A stretch of 5,961 nucleotides of DNA from Candidatus Buchananbacteria bacterium RIFCSPLOWO2_02_FULL_46_11b (GCA_001817615.1 MHIR01000009.1:19334-25294), one strand, 5' to 3'. Shown: positions 1 through 5,314, numbered from the stretch's first letter. The notes: generated from the sequence alone by a model not told the origin. Numbers and translations: made by a program.

Positions 1-776
1 TCTATAAATTTTTATGGGATATCGGTGCGGTGCCGAAAAGCTGCGGTTCTGAACCTTATAAAAAGCGGACTTCGCACGGCATGATTTTAGGGGCCGGCGG
101 GGAGAAGATGTCAAAATCCCGCGGCAATGTCGTTAATCCGGATGAAGTCGTCAAACAATTCGGCGCCGATACTTTACGGGTTTATGAAATGTTTATGGGG
201 CCGTTTGACCAGGCGATTCCCTGGGATACCAAGGGCGTGGTCGGCGCGCGGCGCTTTTTGGAAAAAGTCTGGTCAATTTATAACGGCGCGGTCAAAATCG
301 TTGATCTGCCCAATCGCGAGCTTACCGGCCTGGTCCATAAAACCATTAAGAAAATCGGGCAGGATATTGAAACCCAGGATTACAATACTGCGGTTTCGGC
401 ACTGATGATTTTAACCAATAAAATTCTGGAATTGAGCGAAGCGGACAAGGAAAGCCTGGCGGCGCTGGCAAAAATAATTTCGCCGTTTGCCCCGCATCTT
501 GGCGAAGAGCTTTGGCAGAAACTGGGGAATAAAAAAACCATTGCTTATGAGCCCTGGCCGGAATTTGACGAGAATTTCATCAAGGCGGAAAATTTTGAAA
601 TGATTATTCAGGTCAACGGCAAATTGCGCGATAAGATTTTGGCGCCAAGCGATACGGATGAGCCGGCGGCCGAAATTTTGGCCAGGCAGAGTCCAAAAGT
701 CAATGTTTTATTGGCGGGCAAAGCGGTTAAAAACGTGATTTTCGTGCCGGGGAGGTTGATTAACTTCGTGGTTTAG
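1..776 (+). CDS. leuS: Leucyl-tRNA synthetase, C-terminal part (5' end outside window)
   Basis: Class Ia aminoacyl-tRNA synthetase that charges tRNA-Leu with leucine in the cytoplasm. The window opens inside the gene: the frame is open from base 3 (YKFLWDIGAVP) and ends at TAG 774-776, so about 257 residues of a protein usually above 800 are visible. The KMSKS signature (GEKMSKSRGNVVNPD) has its KMSKS at 105-119. After it come the stretch leading to the helical anticodon-binding domain (WDTKGVVGARRFLEKVW), PFAPHLGEELW inside that domain, and the C-terminal tRNA-binding domain (MIIQVNGKLRDKI ... VPGRLINFVV), all typical of bacterial LeuRS. A GTG at 30 could be mistaken for a start, but LeuRS sequence continues upstream of it. 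The HIGH motif and editing domain lie outside the window. No frameshift or odd residue is visible in this part. Confidence 0.97.
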   Translation, partial: YKFLWDIGAVPKSCGSEPYKKRTSHGMILGAGGEKMSKSRGNVVNPDEVVKQFGADTLRVYEMFMGPFDQAIPWDTKGVVGARRFLEKVWSIYNGAVKIVDLPNRELTGLVHKTIKKIGQDIETQDYNTAVSALMILTNKILELSEADKESLAALAKIISPFAPHLGEELWQKLGNKKTIAYEPWPEFDENFIKAENFEMIIQVNGKLRDKILAPSDTDEPAAEILARQSPKVNVLLAGKAVKNVIFVPGRLINFVV

Positions 777-800
777 TGAGTAAGTTGTAATAAGTAGGAG

Positions 801-952
801 TGATTTTGGTTTGATTTAGTTGGATAGAAAAGCGGATTTACCCCGTTAGAAATTTATTTCTAAACGGGGTTAATCCGCTTCTATAACGCTAAATTAAGCT
901 AAACACAAAATCAATCCAAGCTGTTTAAAATAATTAATCAATATTTTCAACC
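801..952. repeat. Palindromic intergenic element, copy A
   Basis: Fills most of the gap between leuS and the FemAB gene. It is homologous to copy B at 3973-4277. The left ends align (TGATT...GTTT...TTAGTT...AAGCGGAT, 801 to about 836 against 3973-4012). So do the right ends (TAATCCGCTTCTAT, then GCTAAAT-AAGC, then TTTAAAATA and ATTAATCAA, 871-952 against 4198-4277). The outer arms are themselves imperfect inverted repeats, running from TGATTTT at 801 to AAAATCA at 907-913. The core differs from copy B: here it is one tight hairpin at 830-880. The element ends at the ATG of the next gene. No transposase is encoded. Its mobility or regulatory role is unknown. Confidence 0.8.
830..880. other. 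Strong hairpin at the core of element copy A
   Basis: The left arm 830-853 and right arm 856-880 are reverse complements over about 24 bases with one mismatch and one single-base bulge, separated by a 2-base loop. The outer part of the stem is AAGCGGATT/AATCCGCTT and the inner part is CCCCGTTAGAAAT/ATTTCTAAACGGGG. It follows the leuS stop by about 55 bases and could stall or terminate transcription, but no T-run follows it, so a standard intrinsic terminator is not supported. Confidence 0.85.
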
Positions 953-1969
953 ATGGAAATCATCCAAGTCGACGAGGAATTGAAAGAGCATTGGGATAAT
1001 TTCGTCAAAAGCAACGCCGCGGACGGCGGCTTGCTTCATTCCTGGCAATGGGGCGAATTCCAGAAGTCTTTGGACAACCGGATTTTCCGCCTGGGACTGA
1101 TCAACAGCGAAGGCCAATTGCAGGCCGCCGCGCTTTTGGTTAAAAACGAATTGCCGTTTGAATACAATTATCTTTACTGCCCGCGCGGGCCGGTGATTAA
1201 TACCTTGGCCGTTAATGATTTAAACTCCTTATTCGCCGAGATTAAAAAGATCGCGGCCGAAGGGAAAAGTTTTTTACTGCGGGTTGATCCGCCCTGGATT
1301 TTGGGCAATGAAAAGCTTTTGGCGGCCGCCGGTTTTCGCAAAGGCGAAAACGAAGTCCAGCCCAAGTGCAGCCTGGTAATTGATTTGAATAAAAGCGAAG
1401 AAGAGCTGCTTTTGGGCATGAAGCAAAAAACCCGCTATAATCTCAATTTAGCCGTCCGCCACGGCGTGAAAATCAGAATCAGCCAGGCGGCTTCGGATAT
1501 TGAAAATTTTTGGCAATTAACCAGGCAAACCGCCGAACGCGACGGCTTTCGGCCCCATGCCAAAGAGCATTACAAGAAAATGTTTGACAGTTTGTCCGAA
1601 GACGGCCTGATTAAATTATTCATCGCCGAATATGAGAATAAAATCATCGCCGTTAACATGGTTTCGTTTTTCGGCAGCACCGGCACTTATCTGCACGGCT
1701 CTTCCTCGGATATTTACCGGGAAATTATGGCGCCGTATCTGCTGCAGTGGCAGGCGATTTTGGAAGCCAAAAAAGCCGGCTTGGCCCGCTATGATTTTGG
1801 CGGCGTCAACGGCCGGACGTTTTTCAATAAAAAATGGGAGGGAATTACGCGCTTTAAAACCGGTTTTGCCCCCCAAACTCCGCCCCGCGAGTATGTCGGT
1901 TGTTTTGAATTAGTCATTAATCCGGTCGTTTATTCCATCTATAAGTTCGCGAGGCAGATCAGAGGCTGA
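953..1969 (+). CDS. FemAB-family peptidoglycan bridge aminoacyltransferase
   Basis: Probable FemA/FemB/FemX-type ligase that uses aminoacyl-tRNA to add amino acids to the peptidoglycan stem peptide or lipid II, acting at the inner face of the membrane. At 338 residues it has the size of short FemX/FmhB-like proteins without the long coiled-coil insertion. Family landmarks are WQWGEFQKSL (31-40), YCPRGPV (75-81), the basic MKQKTRYNLNLA (156-167), HGSSSDIYREIMAPYLLQW (248-266), YDFGGV (280-285) and GITRFKTGF (297-305). These match the double-GNAT fold of the family. The ATG at 953 gives a natural N-terminus, and no Shine-Dalgarno sequence is visible; repeat copy A runs up to this codon. The stop is TGA. 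The amino acid added cannot be read from the sequence. An alternative is a GNAT enzyme of the same fold acting on another substrate. Confidence 0.88.
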   Translation: MEIIQVDEELKEHWDNFVKSNAADGGLLHSWQWGEFQKSLDNRIFRLGLINSEGQLQAAALLVKNELPFEYNYLYCPRGPVINTLAVNDLNSLFAEIKKIAAEGKSFLLRVDPPWILGNEKLLAAAGFRKGENEVQPKCSLVIDLNKSEEELLLGMKQKTRYNLNLAVRHGVKIRISQAASDIENFWQLTRQTAERDGFRPHAKEHYKKMFDSLSEDGLIKLFIAEYENKIIAVNMVSFFGSTGTYLHGSSSDIYREIMAPYLLQWQAILEAKKAGLARYDFGGVNGRTFFNKKWEGITRFKTGFAPQTPPREYVGCFELVINPVVYSIYKFARQIRG

Positions 1970-1983
1970 AGAATAAAATTTAT

Positions 1984-2080
1984 AATAAAAGAACAAGAGA
2001 ACAAAAGAACATAAAAACAAAATAATTTAACATATTTGTTCTCTTGTTCTTTTATTCCCTTGTTTTAATGTCTATATGTT
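1984..2080. repeat. Octamer-unit palindromic repeat, copy 1
   Basis: An A-rich left half is built of 8-bp units (AAAAGAAC, AAGAGAAC, AAAAGAAC, ATAAAAAC at 1987-2018). The T-rich right half is their mirror (GTTCTCTT, GTTCTTTT, ATTCCCTT, GTTTTAAT at 2038-2069). Arms 1984-2005 and 2035-2056 are perfectly complementary over 22 bp around a 29-base loop. The element lies between the FemAB and tsaC genes and stops 11 bases before the tsaC ATG. It is homologous to the copy at 2911-3029. A transcript would fold into a long A/U-rich stem. It could limit read-through or shape the tsaC leader, but neither is shown. Confidence 0.85.
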
Positions 2081-2671
2081 ATGATAATTGCCAAAATTAA
2101 CGCCAAAAATATCGCCCGGGCTATTAAGATTCTTAAAAACAACGGTATCATCGTCTATCCGACCGACACGGCTTACGCTTTGGGCGGTTTTTTTGATTCC
2201 AAAAAGGCAATCAGCCGGATTTTAAAAATTAAAAAAAGAAAAAACGATAAATTTACGATTATCGCCTCCGGGCTGAATCAGGTGAGAAAATATTTTAAAT
2301 TAAATCCGGTTCAAGTCAAATTAGCCAAAAAATACTGGCCCGGGCCGTTTTCTTTGGTTGTTTCGCCTAAATTCGCCGTCCGCGTGCCGGATAATTCAAT
2401 CGCCCGAAAGCTGGCCCGGTCGGCGGGGCGGCCGTTAATCGCCACTTCCGCCAATCTTTCCGGCCAAACCGCGCTTTATTCCGGCCAGGAAGTAATTAAG
2501 GAATTTGCCGGGGAAAAATACCGGCCGGATTTGATTTTGGCCGCCGGCCGGCTGAAAAAAAGAAAAACCTCAACAATCGCGAGGGTAGGGGATGACGGTG
2601 AGATTGAAATTTTAAGAGAGGGGGCGGTGAAATTAAGCGACAAGAGACAAGCGACAAGTGACAAGGACTAA
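2081..2671 (+). CDS. tsaC: L-threonylcarbamoyladenylate synthase (TsaC/YrdC/Sua5 family)
   Basis: Makes threonylcarbamoyl-AMP from threonine, bicarbonate and ATP, the first step of the t6A37 modification in ANN-decoding tRNAs; cytoplasmic. Single YrdC domain; no Sua5 C-terminal domain. Landmarks are YPTDTAYALGG (26-36, usually YPTDTxYGLG), a K/R-rich nucleotide-binding stretch KKRKNDKF (51-58, where the usual KP proline is F), WPGP (86-89), RVPDN (101-105), TSANLSG (122-128), STIARV (164-169) and LREG (178-181). The family core ends near residue 184. The last 11 residues (SDKRQATSDKD) are encoded by a heptamer repeat and look like an extension gained from it. The ATG at 2081 fits the family N-terminus and has no visible Shine-Dalgarno sequence. 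The gene converges on the small minus-strand gene, with 29 bases between their stops. Confidence 0.93.
   Translation: MIIAKINAKNIARAIKILKNNGIIVYPTDTAYALGGFFDSKKAISRILKIKKRKNDKFTIIASGLNQVRKYFKLNPVQVKLAKKYWPGPFSLVVSPKFAVRVPDNSIARKLARSAGRPLIATSANLSGQTALYSGQEVIKEFAGEKYRPDLILAAGRLKKRKTSTIARVGDDGEIEILREGAVKLSDKRQATSDKD
2637..2664 (+). repeat. Heptamer tandem repeat at the 3' end of tsaC
   Basis: Four consecutive 7-bp units of form G-N-GACAA (GCGACAA, GAGACAA, GCGACAA, GTGACAA). They encode most of the C-terminal SDKRQATSDKD and run almost to the TAA at 2669-2671. From memory, tails of the type RQATSDK recur at the ends of unrelated metagenomic proteins, which fits intrusion by a dispersed repeat rather than a conserved domain. 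Confidence 0.8.
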
Positions 2672-2700
2672 TAATTACTCTTTTTTGGCATAGTAAATGA

Positions 2701-2847
2701 TCAGCGGCTGATATAAGACGCTTCGGCCGAAATAGCCCAGCTTGCGATAATGGCTAAAATTATCAGCAAAAGCAAAGCCAGCCAAAGTTTTATTTTTTGG
2801 CGCAGGATGATTTCCCAAGGCGATTTTTGGCGGGGGAGGGTTTGCAT
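2701..2847 (-). CDS. Small single-pass membrane protein, unknown function
   Basis: A 48-residue protein starting MQTLPRQKSPWEII and ending SAEASYISR. Residues 1-20 are basic and hydrophilic (R6, K8, R16, K18, K20). Residues about 21-40 form one hydrophobic helix of mostly L, I and A, followed by a short polar tail, so an N-inside, C-outside topology is likely by the positive-inside rule. I chose the ATG at 2847 because an extended -10 element sits exactly upstream of it. A longer reading to 2955 would add residues encoded by the octamer repeat and by the promoter. It is convergent with tsaC and divergent from rsmA. I do not recognise a family. It could be a small membrane regulator, or a spurious frame with a chance hydrophobic stretch; the promoter favours a real gene. 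Confidence 0.55.
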   Translation of the reverse strand: MQTLPRQKSPWEIILRQKIKLWLALLLLIILAIIASWAISAEASYISR

Positions 2848-2853
2848 AGAGTA

Positions 2854-2862
2854 ATTATAGCA
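2854..2862 (-). promoter_or_regulatory. Extended -10 promoter (TGCTATAAT) for the 48-aa gene
   Basis: Read on the minus strand, TGCTATAAT is a perfect extended -10. The -35 region 17 bases upstream (TCGCTT) is poor, which is usual for extended -10 promoters. Six bases (TACTCT) separate TATAAT from the ATG, so the expected start site is the A of the start codon and the mRNA would be leaderless. Confidence 0.65.
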
Positions 2863-2910
2863 TGAAATATTTGCCGAAGCGAGTAGTGGTTGGTTGTAAA
2901 TCAATAAAGA

Positions 2911-3029
2911 AAAAGAACAAATAAACAAGAGAACATTAAAACAAAGATAATTCAATGTGTTTGTTCTCTTGTTCTTTTGCCTGCCCCGAGCGGCGCGAGG
3001 GGTTCTCTTGTTTTAATGTTTGTATATTT
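2911..3029. repeat. Octamer-unit palindromic repeat, copy 2 (interrupted)
   Basis: Left units are AAAAGAAC, AAATAAAC, AAGAGAAC and ATTAAAAC (2911-2942). Right units are GTTCTCTT and GTTCTTTT (2963-2978), then a 23-bp GC-rich insert, then GTTCTCTT and GTTTTAAT (3002-3017). Complementary arms include 2924-2935 with 2962-2973 and 2933-2944 with 3008-3019, each a perfect 12-mer. It is homologous to the copy at 1984-2080, including CTTGTTTTAATGT placed 22-23 bases before the next start codon. It separates the divergent small gene from rsmA and ends at the rsmA ATG. Confidence 0.85.
2979..3001. repeat. 23-bp GC-rich insert within the octamer palindrome
   Basis: A GC-rich segment containing CCCCGAGCGGCGCGAGGGG lies exactly between octamer units ending at 2978 and starting at 3002; copy 1 has no such segment. 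It is weakly palindromic (CCCC...GGGG ends) and very unlike its A/T-rich surroundings. Read in one frame it gives CPERREG. From memory, CPERSEG-like strings are common in spurious translations of environmental genomes, which suggests a dispersed small palindromic repeat. Confidence 0.7.
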
Positions 3030-3890
3030 ATGGAGCCAAACATCTTAGATCAAATCAAGCAAATCTGTAAAATTTATGGCATCCGGCCCAGCCGCGAAAA
3101 GGGCCAGAATTTTTTAATTAACCCGGAAATTATTAAAAAAATCGCGGCCGCGGCTGGTCTCTCGCCCAAAGATACGGTTTTGGAAGTCGGGCCGGGCCTG
3201 GGAATTTTAACCGAGGAATTGGTGAAAAAAACCGGCCGGGTGGTCAGCGTTGAGCTGGATCGAAAGTTATTTGATTTTTTGAAGGTTAAATTCGTCAATG
3301 TAAAAAATTTAGAATTGATTAATGAAGACGCGCTTAATTTTTTGGCTATAAGCTATAAGCTAAAAGCTAAAAGCTACAAAATCGTCGCCAATCTTCCCTA
3401 TAACATCACCTCTCATTTTCTAAAAAAATTTTTAACCGGGCCAAACAAACCAGAAGACATGACGTTATTGCTGCAAAAAGAAGTCGCCCAAAGAATTTGC
3501 GCCAAGCCCGGAGAAATGAGCCGGCTTTCGGTTTCCGTCCAGCTTTACGGCCGGCCTCGAATAATTGATTATGCTGATAAAAATAATTTTTGGCCGAAGC
3601 CGGCGGTTGATTCGGCGGTCTTGAAAATTTCAGAAATTAAGAGTCAGGCGGAAGTGGATAACTATTTAGCGGGGATAAATGAGAAAAATTTTTGGCGGAT
3701 AGTCAAAATCGGGTTTTCCGCCAAGCGCAAACAATTGGGGAATAATTTAGCCGCGGGTTTAAAAATTCCGGCTTCAGAGGTAAAAAAATCGCTCAATCAA
3801 GCCAATTTTGACGAAAAAATCCGGGCGCAAAATCTTTCAGTCAGTGATTGGCTGGCGCTGGCAAAAAAATTGGTTTTATATCTTGATTAA
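3030..3890 (+). CDS. rsmA: 16S rRNA (adenine-1518/1519-N6) dimethyltransferase RsmA/KsgA
   Basis: SAM-dependent enzyme that dimethylates two adjacent adenines in the 3'-terminal helix of 16S rRNA during small-subunit maturation. The product has 286 residues, close to the family norm. Landmarks are GQNFLINPEII (25-35), SAM motif I VLEVGPGLGILTEEL (50-64), acidic SVELDRKL (73-80), NEDAL (98-102), catalytic NLPY (121-124), FWPKPAVDSAV (187-197) and the C-terminal FSAKRKQLGNNL (229-240). The ATG at 3030 is chosen because MEPNILDQIKQICKIYGIRP is a normal RsmA N-terminus. The frame is open back to an ATG at 2955, but that stretch is octamer repeat plus GC-rich insert. Residues 105-117, just before the catalytic motif, are encoded by a heptamer array. 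No Shine-Dalgarno sequence is seen. Confidence 0.95.
   Translation: MEPNILDQIKQICKIYGIRPSREKGQNFLINPEIIKKIAAAAGLSPKDTVLEVGPGLGILTEELVKKTGRVVSVELDRKLFDFLKVKFVNVKNLELINEDALNFLAISYKLKAKSYKIVANLPYNITSHFLKKFLTGPNKPEDMTLLLQKEVAQRICAKPGEMSRLSVSVQLYGRPRIIDYADKNNFWPKPAVDSAVLKISEIKSQAEVDNYLAGINEKNFWRIVKIGFSAKRKQLGNNLAAGLKIPASEVKKSLNQANFDEKIRAQNLSVSDWLALAKKLVLYLD
3344..3378 (+). repeat. Heptamer tandem array inside rsmA
   Basis: Five consecutive 7-bp units, GGCTATA, AGCTATA, AGCTAAA, AGCTAAA and AGCTACA, lie wholly within the coding sequence and keep its frame. They encode AISYKLKAKSY, the linker between NEDALNF and the catalytic VANLPYNI. This is a variable-length loop in the family, so the array can be tolerated. 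From memory, SYKLKAKSYK-like strings recur in unrelated metagenomic proteins. Confidence 0.85.
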
Positions 3891-3904
3891 GGCGCTGATT
3901 TTCC

Positions 3905-3934
3905 TTGCGTGGCGGTATCGTTTTCTGCTATAAT
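3905..3934 (+). promoter_or_regulatory. Extended -10 promoter upstream of element B and the TSP3 gene
   Basis: TGCTATAAT at 3926-3934 is a perfect extended -10, with TTGCGT at 3905-3910 as a fair -35 at 18-bp spacing. The predicted start is near 3940-3941, which would leave about 337 bases of leader before the ATG at 4278, most of it element B. It lies 15 bases after the rsmA stop. A GTG at 3941 opens a 7-codon frame (stop TAG at 3962-3964) at the leaderless position, probably without meaning. Confidence 0.6.
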
Positions 3935-3972
3935 ATAAGAGTGTCGGTTAGTTGTTTTAAATAGCTTATTGC

Positions 3973-4277
3973 TGATTCATGTTTATCTTAGTTTAACTTA
4001 GCAGAAGCGGATAGACGCGGATTTTTACGCCTTTCAGCGTAGTTCAAGGCGTCCCCTCTCGGCCTTGAGCTCGAGGCCGAAAGGTGAATAAGACTGAAGG
4101 ACGCGGATTAACGCGGAATCAATACTTAATGGCAAATTATTTAAATTATCTGAAAAAATTTACAAATATCCGCGTAAATCCGCGTTTTGATCCGCGTTAA
4201 TCCGCTTCTATCTAGCTAAATCAAGCCGAAGTTTAAATTGCGATAATCCATTTAAAATAAATTAATCAACGGTTCAA
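3973..4277. repeat. Palindromic intergenic element, copy B, with an inverted decamer-like array
   Basis: Accounts for most of the 387-base gap between rsmA and the TSP3 gene. Four forward units (AGCGGAT at 4006, ACGCGGAT at 4015 and 4101, ACGCGGAA at 4111) are mirrored by four reverse units (ATCCGCGT at 4168, 4178 and 4190, ATCCGCTT at 4200), mostly spaced 9-12 bp. Outer arms 4003-4022 and 4190-4209 match at 18 of 20 positions; inner arms 4101-4118 and 4168-4185 match at 16 of 18. The ends match copy A at 801-952. No coding potential is seen. It would lie in the leader of the TSP3 mRNA if the promoter at 3905-3934 is used. Confidence 0.85.
4027..4084. other. Two adjacent hairpins inside element B
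   Basis: First hairpin: ACGCCTT (4027-4033) pairs with AAGGCGT (4046-4052) around a 12-base loop. Second: arms 4055-4069 and 4070-4084 are complementary at 13 of 15 positions with no spacer, centred on GAGCTC, and their cores are CGGCCTTGAG and CTCGAGGCCG. These G/C-rich stems are absent from copy A and look like material inserted into the element's core. Confidence 0.7.
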
Positions 4278-5291
4278 ATGCTTTTGGCAGATAAAAAAAG
4301 AGACAAATCAATCATTTTAGAGGACATTTATGCCGCCGATACGACCAAAGATCCAAAAATTTCCCTTAAAGAATACCTGCGCGAATATTTCAAGGATTCG
4401 CCGCGAGTGGAAAGGCTGTTATCTCTGGCCATTTTGTTTTTCGGCCTAGCCGCGATCGGGCTGGGTTTTTTTCAATTTAAAAGCGATATTGTCCGGCCCT
4501 TCTTTCCCAAAGCCGCGACTGACGAAAAAACCGCGGCTGGCAATGTTGACAATCAAGATTTACTGGGCTTAAAGCAAAAAGACACCGACCAGGACGGCTT
4601 ATCGGATTATGACGAGCTGAATGTTTATTTTACCAGCCCCTATCTCAAAGATTCCGATTCCGACGGCTTTGACGATAAAAAAGAAACCGAGCGGGGCAGC
4701 GATCCCGGCTGTCCCGAAGGCCAGAATTGTTTTGCCTTTTGGTCGGATCAATTAACCAATGCGGCCGGCCGTGAAAACAGCGCCGATTTATTCAGCGGCC
4801 AGAGTCTGTCCCAGCCGGAAAGATTGCGCCAGCTGCTTCTTCAGTCCGGCGCTTCCGAACAAGATTTAGCCCAATTAAGCGATGAAGAAATCGTAAAAAT
4901 TTTTCAGGCCGCCGCCGGTCAAGCCAGTCAGCCGGCTAAAACCATTGCCATTCCGGCCGATCAGATTGATAATTTGACGCCGGCGCAAATTCGCCAAATG
5001 CTGATAGACCAGGCCGGCATCGCCAAAAGCACGCTGGACAAAGTTTCCGATCAGGAACTGATGGATTTAGTCAAAGAAATTTTAACAAATCAGGGCCCGG
5101 GCCAGGTTCAGGGAGCAAGCAACACGGCCGAGGCTTCAAAACAGGCTTTAACCCTGGAACAAGTCCGGCAAATGACGCCAGCGCAAATCAGAACCATGCT
5201 GCTTGGCGCCGGGCTGGATCAGGAAATTTTAGACAAGACTTCGGATGAAGATTTGATTCAGCTGGTGAATGAGACGATTACGGCGTATTAA
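4278..5291 (+). CDS. Membrane-anchored TSP3/calcium-loop protein with three C-terminal helical repeats
   Basis: A 337-residue protein of unknown function, probably exposed outside the membrane. Residues 1-46 are charged and probably cytoplasmic, 47-67 form one hydrophobic helix (LLSLAILFFGLAAIGLGFF), and the rest is outside. Two calcium-binding loops of thrombospondin type 3 form follow: DTDQDGLSDYDE (102-113) and DSDSDGFDDKKE (125-136), each with the DxDxDGxxDxxE pattern. Two cysteines (C145, C151) could form a disulfide. The C-terminal half holds three related segments of about 36 residues at roughly 180-214, 233-270 and 299-335, sharing QIRxML...LDKxSDxxLxxLV. ATG 4278 follows directly on element B without a Shine-Dalgarno sequence. 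The TSP3 loops suggest a Ca-stabilised spacer or adhesion role, but no enzyme or partner can be named. Confidence 0.8.
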   Translation: MLLADKKRDKSIILEDIYAADTTKDPKISLKEYLREYFKDSPRVERLLSLAILFFGLAAIGLGFFQFKSDIVRPFFPKAATDEKTAAGNVDNQDLLGLKQKDTDQDGLSDYDELNVYFTSPYLKDSDSDGFDDKKETERGSDPGCPEGQNCFAFWSDQLTNAAGRENSADLFSGQSLSQPERLRQLLLQSGASEQDLAQLSDEEIVKIFQAAAGQASQPAKTIAIPADQIDNLTPAQIRQMLIDQAGIAKSTLDKVSDQELMDLVKEILTNQGPGQVQGASNTAEASKQALTLEQVRQMTPAQIRTMLLGAGLDQEILDKTSDEDLIQLVNETITAY

Positions 5292-5314
5292 TTTAGTTTA
5301 AATATAATCAACAT

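Noticed and set aside
830..890. Rho-independent terminator for leuS
   Set aside because: The stem is strong but is followed by CTATAACG rather than a T-run, and it is the core of a repeated element.
1174..1419. Minus-strand frames of 80-90 codons inside the FemAB gene (also 1616-1876)
   Set aside because: They overlap a well supported gene in antisense and show no domain or initiation signal.
2700..2712. Perfect ATCAGC-G-GCTGAT palindrome between the convergent genes
   Set aside because: A one-base loop and six-bp arms overlapping a stop codon are too short to call a terminator.
2848..2955. Longer 84-residue reading of the minus-strand membrane protein
   Set aside because: The extra 36 residues are encoded by the octamer repeat and by the extended -10 promoter; the ATG at 2847 fits the promoter.
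2955..3029. In-frame 25-residue N-terminal extension of RsmA from an ATG at 2955
   Set aside because: The stretch is octamer repeat plus GC-rich insert and encodes nothing like an RsmA N-terminus. The ATG at 3030 gives the expected start.
4003..4209. CRISPR array or plasmid-type origin iterons in element B
   Set aside because: Units are 7-8 bp, partly inverted, without unique 30-bp spacers, and there is no cas or replication gene nearby; the related copy A lacks the array.
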